Below are positions 56,415-64,000 of a stretch of 64,000 nt of DNA, piece after piece. Source of the stretch: Sepioteuthis lessoniana. Its lineage: Eukaryota; Mollusca; Cephalopoda; Myopsida; Loliginidae. Numbering within the stretch: the stretch's first letter is position 1; each line of letters starts with the position of its first letter. Under the pieces are notes generated by a model that saw nothing but the letters and a program-made list of their open reading frames with translations, was not told the origin of the DNA and did not search any database. The position numbers and the translations under genes were made by a program. Location: positions 60,173,530 to 60,237,529 of the forward strand of contig OY757911.1 in assembly GCA_963585895.1 (NCBI GenBank), read 5' to 3'.

Positions 56415-56965
56415 ATGAGAGTTCTGCATATCACATTGAATTATCTGATGGCAAGGCTCCAGCCTTGGAACTTTGGGAAACGTGGAGTATCAATTCATTG
56501 CCATTGCTCCCAGGTCCACTCTGACCCGGAGTGGTAGCACCTGATAGGGTCCTATTTATGGATAGAATAGAGCAAACAGTCAGTGCAAACGAATGATGTT
56601 AAATTGTGGCTGTTATATAACAATACTTGAAACTGAGTGCAAAAAAGAGCTAGGGCTCATTTAAGAACGTTATGAACAAAATGTGTTTACAAATCATATA
56701 TATATTTAATATATTATGTATGAACAGGATTTAGCATTAAACAACCTACAATGGTTGATATGCTATAAAACCCAGCCCAACCCAACCAAACCATTTTACT
56801 GTGTGCAAAAAAGAGCCCAAGCTCGTTTAAGAATGTTGTCAACAAAATGCGTTTACAAATCATATATATATTTAATATATATACATATATGAACAGGATT
56901 TAGCATTAAATAACCTACATTGGTTGGTATGCCATGAAACCAAACCAAACCAAACCCTAAACCCC
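56415..56965 (+). repeat. SINE-2 body with two tail units
   Basis: The body starts at GAATTATCTGATGGCAAGG. Hairpin tails lie at 56730-56780 and 56900-56945, each preceded by an AAAAGAGCC...GTTTACAAATCAT segment. Confidence 0.65.
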
Positions 56966-57195
56966 TAAAACATGAACCCCAACAACGTTAACAAATCGTT
57001 AAAACAGCTAAGAAGTTTAAATATGGGTTTACAACGAACACTTTTCCATAAATTCTACGCGTAAAATAACCCCAGACAGGTTGGCATGCTATTAAAATCT
57101 ATCCAGCAACCAACCAACCGTCGTATATGAATGAAAATAATGCGAGGAAAAGGAAAATAAAGCTCAAATCAGAATAAAATGGTGATTCTAATCGA

Positions 57196-57545
57196 TATAT
57201 ATTGTCATCGACAAACAGTCTATTTCGTGGTATCACAACTCATCAATGTGGCTTGAGACGTGAGATTCCTTAAGTTGAGATAGAAAGCCGACCAACTTTT
57301 CATCAGACTGATAAGATAACATCACAGCCACTAGTAATCCCAACGCAAGCAAGAATTTTTAACGCAAATGAATTAAATGTTGGCATTTGTTTACATTTCA
57401 CGCTAACGATCACCAATTGCTCAATTCGATAGAAGAGCTTTGCATTACGCAAGTGGCAACTTTTAGTTCTTTCGCGAGAGAGCTCAACCCCCGGTGGGGA
57501 GCATATATATTGTCATTCAGAGATAGACTGTTTGGTTGTATCACA
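57196..57545 (-). repeat. SINE-3 fragments
   Basis: 57196-57320 carries GTCATCGACAAACAGTC and the tRNA-like part. 57505-57545 is a second 3' end (ATTGTCATTCAGAGATAGAC). Confidence 0.55.
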
Positions 57546-57600
57546 TCGATTAGAATCACCTTTTTTATTCTTGCAACGATATATATATATATATATATAT

Positions 57601-58643
57601 ACGAGGATCATTAAATAGGTTTCCACACTTTTTTTCGTATGGGCACTTTCATTGATAGTAAATGCATGAAACTCTACTCCCCTTCGAAGTAATCTTCTCC
57701 AGTTGCAATGCACTTGTTGTACCGCTCCAACAACTTCTGGAAGGCCCATGGAAGTCTTCTTGTGTGAGCGTGTCAATGACCTTCGTCAGAGCCTCTTTCG
57801 TCTCCTCAATTGTCTCATAACGATAGCCTCTGGTGGTGTAATGGTTAGCAAGCTCGACTAGCAAACCTACACGAGTGAGTTCGAGTCTCATTGGGTGCCC
57901 CTTTCATATGGCCTTGTGCCACATCTAAGCAAGAAGCTTAGTAAATTTCCATAACGATAGCCTCTGAGCTTAGGGAATAACCAAAAGTCACCGGGAGCAA
58001 GGTCTGGACTATAGGGAGGCTGAGGAACTGTCTTGATACCCATCTTGGTCAAATAGTCTGTGACACGGATAGAGTTGTTGACTGGTGCATTGTCCTGGAG
58101 GAAATGCCACTGACCCGATTTGAAGAGTGCTGGCCTCTTCCGATGGAATCTATTCCTGAACTCCCTTAAAATTCCTTGTTGACTGTCCGTCCAGTGGGAA
58201 CCCAGAGCGCGTAGATCATGCCACTGTTGTCAAAAGAAGGTATCATCAAAAGTTTGTGGATGGATTTGCTCTGTCTGGCCTCTTTGGGTCTGGGAGACCC
58301 AGCATGCTTTCACTGGGAACTCTGTCTTTTGGTCTCTGGGTCATAGCAGTAGATCCAGCTTTCATCGCATCGCATTTTTTCCAATTTTAAAACAGAATTT
58401 TATTGCATGTCGTTCTTTCTCACATCCAGATTGCATTTTTGAAATTCACCAGCTGTGACAATTAGGCTTTAGTAGGGTGTATTCCAATTGCTGCTGTAGC
58501 TGTTCATTTGAACCTGAAATCATAAAAATTAGTCAGTCATCTCAGAAAATGTCTAGCAATAACATAGTGAATTTTCAAGAGTCTATGCCAATTTTAAATG
58601 CCTGTACAAAAAAAAAGTCAGGAAACCTACTGAATGCACCACA
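57601..58643 (-). pseudogene. Mariner copy 2, carrying a SINE insertion
   Basis: Left TIR ACGAGGATCATTAAATAGG, right end CTACTGAATGCACCACATA. The minus strand keeps the segment missing from copies 1 and 3 (YYDPETKRQ-like; KSGQWHFLQDNAPVNNS) through MGIKTVPQPPYSPDLAPGDF. It lacks much of the HTH-to-first-Asp region. Stops and frameshifts are present. A tRNA-derived SINE interrupts it at 57833-57949. Confidence 0.8.
57833..57949 (+). repeat. tRNA(Gln)-like SINE inserted in mariner copy 2
   Basis: 117 bp flanked by a perfect 17-bp target duplication, CATAACGATAGCCTCTG (57816-57832 and 57950-57966). Box A region GTGGTGTAATGGTTAGC and box B GAGTTCGAGTCTC are at tRNA spacing. Only one copy was seen in this window. 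Confidence 0.85.
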
Positions 58644-58989
58644 TATATATATCGTTACTGTGTTTCAAGTTTACAATATCTACTGAGCATGCTCGATATA
58701 AAGGACTGAACACATGTAGCCAGTATTACAAAGGGACCAAAATCTTCATATAGCAACTAAAGGTTTCACTATTATTTGGCAACATTTCATTCTGAAGAAT
58801 TAAATGTCCTACGAGAATATACTCCTTTACTGACCAGGATTTGACCACTTTCTGGTTGGTCAAACGTATTTTGTCTTTTAAGAGATTATTTAACTTCTTT
58901 TCTTCACCACCCACAAGCATATATATATATATATACATATATATTATCACCAACAAAATTTTAATCAGCTGATGACTCTAGACTCAAAA

Positions 58990-59620
58990 GTAGTTTCGGG
59001 GCAAAATCATAGTAACTTGACTTTGTTTACTTTTCGTCATATTGTGCGAATGGCATATTATGGTGTGACCACGTGGTGTAATCCTTTGCTGTGCTCACAA
59101 CTTTCCACTCAATGTAATCAAGCCTAGCAACGAAGCATGAATTCAATAATTGGGTTGGTTTCTTTGTTTAAGAGCATACCGACTTTGGAGGCTTATTTAA
59201 TGTCAAATTCCTACTTGTAGAAGAATAGTAGACATACTATTTAACCCATTGCTGGGGAGATAAGGTGTTCAAAGGTGTTAGTCCGAAAGTGTACGTAAGA
59301 GCGTGACAAGAGTTAGAATTCGATTAGTTCGAGGCTGCAATCAAGCTATTAACCCATGAGGAATCCTCTGTAATTTATAATGTAAGATTTGAATTAATTG
59401 GCGAAATATTGATGTCAAAAGACTGGACGTGGAATCGGAATATATTCAGTATCTTATAACTAGAATTACAAAATATGTCGGTGATACATTTGATAAGTCA
59501 ATCATTTCTTATACTTCTCCAATCTTCAAAAATGTAAATCAGATTTCACTTTATATCATGTGCGTTCTATAAACCACTCTCCCATAACGCTTGTAAATAT
59601 TTTGAATCTAGTATTGGCTA
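58990..59620. repeat. Dispersed repeat shared with 63.7 kb, split by SINE-5
   Basis: TTTTCGTCATATTG, AGCAACGAAGC and AATGTAAGATTTGAATTAA recur in the same order at 63750-63870. A minus-strand SINE-5 (about 59148-59340) sits in the middle. Confidence 0.55.
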
Positions 59621-59784
59621 ATCGTAAAAGCATGAAATTATAAGTTGTTACAATTTCTGTTTTATTTTCACACTGTCTACATATGTTTTACCTCAGATAT
59701 TGAGCACTCTCTTTGCCGTTATTGCAAATTCCGAAGACTATATATATATATATGTGTGAGAGTGATCGATATATATATATATAT

Positions 59785-60060
59785 TGTCATCCACAGACAG
59801 ACTGTTTCGTTCCATCAGAACTCTTCAATGTGGCTAGACAGGCAGGACACTCGAAGCCGGGATCGAAACCCGTCCAACTTTACGTTAGACTAAGTTTCTG
59901 ACCTCTCGGCCATCAAGCGGACCACGTTGGCTAAGGGAATTTTAAGGTATTTTATTTAGCAACAGCAGCAGCAGCAGCAGCCTTCGTTTACATTTTTTAT
60001 AGCCTATTGGCTACCAGAGGGCTCAATTCTTGCGAAGAGCTTTGCATTACGCTAGCGGCG
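59785..60060 (-). repeat. SINE-3 copy with CAG repeat downstream
   Basis: The best SINE-3. The minus strand has CTTGATGGCCGAGAGGTCAG (box A region) and GGGTTTCGATCCCGGC (box B). The 3' end GTCTGTCTGTGGATGACAAT runs into (AT)n. A short (CAG)n lies at 59960-59982. Confidence 0.7.
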
Positions 60061-60071
60061 ACCGACAATTA

Positions 60072-60098
<27 letters not shown>
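60072..60098. repeat. (TG)n microsatellite
   Basis: Pure TG tract directly before the fold-back. Confidence 0.9.
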
Positions 60099-60100
<2 letters not shown>

Positions 60101-60102
<2 letters not shown>

Positions 60103-60245
60103 AAGTGGATAAACCAACACTGACAACGGATTCAGTAATTTTGATATTTCGTTCTTTTTTAAAGAACCGCATCAGAGGTTCTTCTTTACATGTAGAACGA
60201 AATATCATTGCTAAATCCGTTTTCAGTGTTGGTTTATCTACTTTT
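60101..60245. repeat. Imperfect 68-bp fold-back
   Basis: GGATAAACCAACACTGACAA and GATATTTCGTTC in the left arm are matched inverted in the right arm, with a few mismatches and one small gap. The loop is GCATCAGA. Confidence 0.75.
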
Positions 60246-60439
60246 CCATTTATTTTTATCATTTTGTCAGATTTACCAAAATCTACCATTTCTCCATATA
60301 TATATATATATATAAGACTCTGCACAATATATACATTTATAAAAACACTGCCCCAACCATTCTTTGTGTCCAGACGACAACGAAAAAGTTTGAAACACGT
60401 GTATAGTATAGTTATATGAAATAGAACTTAAAGAACCAC

Positions 60440-60830
60440 ATTCTCTGGTCATCCATACTTCAGCGAGTATTTCATCAATCCCTGCTGCTTTCCAATTTTT
60501 GATTTTTCTTAGTCCTGAGTCGAGTTCTTCCAATTGATTACTAATAATTTTTGTGATTGGTTCATGCGTAACTTGCGGAGGTTTTCCGAGTAAATTCTCG
60601 AAATGTTGTTCCCATAGGTGTATTCGTTCTTCTTGGCTGGTTGCTTTCAGTTTAGCTTTCGCGGTGCTCTTCCTTCTACTCACTTGTTTTACCGCCTGTC
60701 ATGCTATCCTAGATTGTCTATCTTCAACCGAGTTTCTAATGTTATTAATCTGATTTTGTATGTATTCTTTTTATTCTTTAGGGTATATGTTACCCTTTTT
60801 TCTCCAAAGCCATGGGAAGCAGCATAGAAG
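60440..60830 (-). pseudogene. LINE-A upstream coding fragment
   Basis: The minus strand encodes VSRRKSTAKAKLKATSQEER, LWEQHFENLLGKPPQ, ELDSGLRKIKNWKAAGIDEI and LAEVWMTREC, the region just before the RT core of R2-like LINEs. It is the only LINE-A 5' part seen, with no RT core attached. Confidence 0.75.
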
Positions 60831-61017
60831 ATGTAAAGGCGGGTGGACAAAGCCTATTACGTTTCAACGCCATGCCTAACCAGGTTCTGGGCATATGAAT
60901 CCTACAGGACAACGTCCAGGATCAAATAGTTTGATTGGGGAACTACTGCTGTTCATCTATAACGGTGACTTCAATAAATAAGAATAAAAACACAGTCATC
61001 AAAAGATTACCATGACA

Positions 61018-61043
61018 ATATATATATATATATATATATATAT
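61018..61043. repeat. (TA)n microsatellite
   Basis: TA tract to the left of the hammerhead motif. Confidence 0.9.
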
Positions 61044-61096
61044 TATGATAGAAATTATCATGACAAGAAAATCCTGCAAAGACCTACATGCAACAT

Positions 61097-61153
61097 ACGG
61101 AGCACTGAACAGCTGTTTCGACCTTATTAGGTCTCATCAGCAGTACATACCGT
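61097..61153 (-). ncRNA. Type I hammerhead ribozyme motif
   Basis: All conserved core parts are present in order on the minus strand. Stem I 5' strand ACGG-TATGT-ACTG, core CTGATGA, stem II GACC with loop TAATAA and GGTC, core GAA, stem III AC with loop AGCT and GT, cleavage-position T, then stem I 3' strand CAGT-GCT-CCGT. Stem I pairs ACTG:CAGT and ACGG:CCGT around an internal loop. Stem III is minimal, as in hammerheads of Penelope-like elements and animal retrozymes. A 7-bp hairpin (GATCTCC/GGAGATC) directly precedes it on the minus strand. The host element is not identified. Confidence 0.8.
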
Positions 61154-61187
61154 GATCTCCTACACTGGAGATCAAACCAACAACCAC

Positions 61188-61194
<7 letters not shown>

Positions 61195-61239
<45 letters not shown>

Positions 61240-61444
61240 CTTGTTTTTCTTTAGCGCTAATATCCTTGGGAAAAGTATGCATTCAACTATTTTCCCTCTA
61301 GCTATGAGTAATTGGTAGGGTATACTGGGCCCTTTAACCTTCGTATAGCAACCGGTCAAGGAGAAAGAACATTTATATTAAAACGTATTAATCTTCGCTT
61401 AAAAACTGACCCTATGTCGCATCCTGCTCATGCGGTGAGGGTTA

Positions 61445-61475
<31 letters not shown>
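61195..61475 (+). repeat. SINE-4 fragment between (TA)n tracts
   Basis: TA tracts at 61195-61237 and 61447-61475 flank a 5'-truncated SINE-4 (CCTTGGGAAAAGTATGCATT; AACTGACCCTATGTCGCATC). Confidence 0.65.
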
Positions 61476-61477
<2 letters not shown>

Positions 61478-61647
61478 AATATATATATATATACACACCA
61501 AAAGAAAATCGCAATACTTTTTTCTAAAAGGAACTTCCATCTTCGTTTTAATGAAGCAATGTGTAATTTTTTATTATCTTCCCATGATATTTATTTAGCA
61601 AACTAAACAAATAAGCATAAACATCTCGAGTATATGCCGAAATAATG

Positions 61648-62536
61648 AGGTGCATAGGATAGGTTTGCAGACCTATTTTGTACAGGCATTTAAAATTGAT
61701 GTAGACTCTAGTATGTTATTGCTATACATCTTATGAGATGACTGACCAATTTTTAGGATTTCAGGTTAAAACAAACTGCTACAGCAGCAATTGGAGTACA
61801 TCCTACTAAAGCCTGATTGTCACAGCTGGTGAATTTCAAAATTGCAATCTGACACTTTAGAAGAACGATATGCAATAAAATTCTGTTTTAAACATGGAAA
61901 AATGCCACAGAAACGTATGGAATGCTTCAGATTGATTTTGGACTATCTTGCATGAATCGAGCATCAGTTTTTGAGTGGCATAAGAGATTCAAGGAAGCCA
62001 AGGAGTCTGTGAGGGATGATGAAGGTGTGGAAGGAGTAAGGAAGTCAATAGACCAGAGTTGATTGGCCAAAGGGTTAGGGTTAGGGTTACTATGTTGAGG
62101 TTTAAAGGGAGTTCAAGTAGAGATTCCGTCGGAAGAGGCCAGCACTCTTCAAATCGGCTCAGTGGCATTTCCACCTGGACAATGCACCAGTCCATAACTC
62201 CATCTTTGTCACAGACTATTTGACCAAGATGGGCATCAAGACAGTTCCTCAGCCTCCCTATAGTCCAGAGCTTGCTCCCTGTGACTTTTGGTTATTCCCT
62301 AAGCACAAAGGCTGTCGTTATGAGATAATTAAGGAGATGAAAGAGGCTGTGACGAAAGTCATTGACAAGCACACACAAGATGACTTCCATGGGTCTTCCA
62401 GAAGTTGTTGGAACAGTACAACAATTGCATTGCAGCCGAAGGAGATTACCTCGGAGGGGACTAGAGTTTATGTGTGTACTGTCAATAAAAGTGCCCATAC
62501 GAAAAGAGTCTGGAAAATTATCGTATGCACCTCGTA
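61648..62536 (+). pseudogene. Mariner deletion derivative (copy 3)
   Basis: TIRs AATGAGGTGCATAGGATAGG and the inverted end TCGTATGCACCTCGTA. It encodes ERYAIKFCFKHGK, and after the junction QDNAP-like text, then MTKMGIKTVPQPPYSPELAP and CDFWLFPKH (62220 onward). It has the same internal deletion as copy 1. The junction reads AGGGTTAGGGTTAGGGTTAC (62071-62090). The C-terminal part is frame-shifted. About 889 bp. Confidence 0.8.
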
Positions 62537-62559
62537 TGTAACAGATTTTGGAAGAATGT

Positions 62560-63990
62560 TTGAAACGAAAACGAAAATATGGAAGACTTGCAAAATATCA
62601 AAACGAATTTGTCAATTAAATTTTTATTGTTAACGAGTTTCGGACTGTTTTCCTCATATTGGTTGTTATGCTCACAATGTTTAGGTGGCTGTAACCTTCT
62701 GTCTTCTTCAGATGTCTCTTTTCGTAGTCAGTAAAATTCATGGAATTTCGAACCAAACCCTATATTCAGATATTTTTTGATCATTGATTCTTGACTATAC
62801 CCATTCTACTGTTCGTGTACATCGTGAAGAAATTTAAATAATAGCGATTTTTCATTTAGAAATTTATACAAATAAGCTGATTTTATGTACACATTAAGGT
62901 TGGAAGAGATTTGTCTGTAATCAGCTCCTTTTCCGAAAGTCAAAAACAACTGATTTGAATACGTACTTCGCCTAATTTGACCAAATTGCCTGGAGTTAAT
63001 TAACGTCATGTATTATTACAATAATGTATTACAGTTTATTTAGTGTCAAAGTCACACTCGTTTGAGTGTATCTGGAAAAATTTCACTCATAACCCCTTAT
63101 TTACCAGATATTTTACTTCCGAATTATCATTTATCCCGATTCTTATCTAAGTCACTTCAGGAAAGATATTCTCTGGAAATTTGAAAAAAGCACTGGGAAG
63201 AGTTCTTTCCTCGGTAAGATTTTTAAAATTCGGAGGATGAAACAATAAAATTGTCCGAAAAATGACTGAAAAAAGTAGAGCAAAAAATGAATATATATAA
63301 AATATATAATTCAAAACAATTAAAAAAAAGTTTTACTCAATAAACTAAACAAAACTGATTGTTACCTTTTACTTCGTCTGTTGGATTCAAAACTGAAAGC
63401 TTTTCACGTTTCGACAATAATACTTTACAGCCATCTTCAAGTATCTCTTATAGTTATAGTAACCATTTTTGAAACGAACACTTTCTTCACTCTATGAGTG
63501 TAAACTTTTCTTATCTGTATGCTTTGTAATATCACGATTAAGACAAAAATACACTTGAAGAAAGTAGAATCGAACAACGGCCGAAACATTGTGAGTACAA
63601 AATTTGGGATTAAGACAATAGTCCGAATAGTGTAGATAATATAGATAATAATTCTACCACAGAAACTTATAAAGATACTAATCAACCGTAAAATGTCATT
63701 TACAAATCTAACAGTAATATCTTACACTGCTGTCAAACTTTGTTTTTCGTCACATTGGGAGAATGCCAGATCAAAATGCAGCCATTTCGTATAATTCATT
63801 AGCGTATTCAATACGTTCCAGCAACGAAGCGTTCAATCAATGATGTAAGATTCAAATTAACTGATTAGATGACACGTCAATACACTAAACAGAATACAAG
63901 TTCCGTGAATTTCACGTGCAAAGCTTTCAGTAATGAATCGTTAATTCAATGATGTTAATTTAAATTATATGACGTGATGATAACATGAAA
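62560..63990. other. Unassigned, with Penelope-like UTR resemblance
   Basis: 63420-63990 shares blocks with 58.99-59.62 kb. The minus strand near 63410-63470 reads CTTGAAGATGGCTG...GTCGAAACG, reminiscent of a decayed hammerhead core. No coding region is supported. Confidence 0.35.
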
Positions 63991-64000
63991 TTTATTGGAA

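Noticed and set aside
57833-57900. Functional tRNA gene
   Set aside because: Boxes A and B are present, but acceptor and anticodon stems do not pair and the unit is flanked by a target duplication, so it is a SINE.
62071-62090. Interstitial telomere
   Set aside because: Only about three TTAGGG units, lying exactly at a transposase deletion junction also found in copy 1. A telomere fusion is not needed.

Overview
This is AT-rich animal nuclear DNA. It is dense in SINEs, LINE fragments, Penelope-like elements, mariner/Tc1 relics and (TA)n, (CA)n and (GA)n microsatellites. There is no bacterial gene organisation, and most open frames are transposon debris or translated microsatellites. The mariner copies and two LINE families look, from memory, like those common in octopus genomes. 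A coleoid cephalopod is my best guess, but it is an inference that no search has tested.

Only one host gene can be supported, on the minus strand. Exon A (about 53029 down to 51730) encodes a long Asn/Pro/Ser-rich N-terminus and one C2H2 finger. Exon B (6759-6605) encodes a full EGR/WT1-type finger and most of the next. The two exons join in phase and rebuild a canonical TGERP finger linker, which implies an intron of 44,970 bp. The gene continues past the left edge of the window. Everything between the exons is intronic.

I name the repeat families locally. LINE-A has an R2-like C-terminal domain and (AAT)n tails. LINE-B has a YADD reverse transcriptase and (ATG)n tails. SINE-1 to SINE-5 are tRNA-derived. 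Layout: 1-6.6 kb holds LINE-A ends, SINEs and a Tc1 relic. 6.6-13.6 kb holds exon B, LINE-B/SINE nests and a deleted mariner. 13.7-17.2 kb is a LINE-A cluster. 18.5-25.4 kb holds SINE-1, LINE-B, two Penelope-like fragments and a solo LTR. 26-33 kb holds minisatellites and SINE-4 inverted pairs. 33.4-38.3 kb holds two inverted LINE-B copies, one inside a small DNA transposon. 39.8-44.7 kb holds a minisatellite, a Tc1 relic, a 194-bp satellite made from LINE-A, a 5S-derived relic and a fold-back. 45-51.7 kb holds SINE-2 copies and an 88-89-bp array split by a mariner. 51.7-53.1 kb is exon A. 53-64 kb holds SINEs, two more mariners, two hairpins, a LINE-A 5' part and a hammerhead-ribozyme motif.

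The most notable items are the linker-splitting giant intron, an apparently complete type I hammerhead ribozyme (61097-61153, minus), the LINE-derived 194-bp satellite, a SINE-tail hairpin copied into a tandem array, and two mariner deletion derivatives that share a (TTAGGG)-like junction. All calls come from reading the sequence by eye, so element boundaries are approximate unless a target-site duplication is given.
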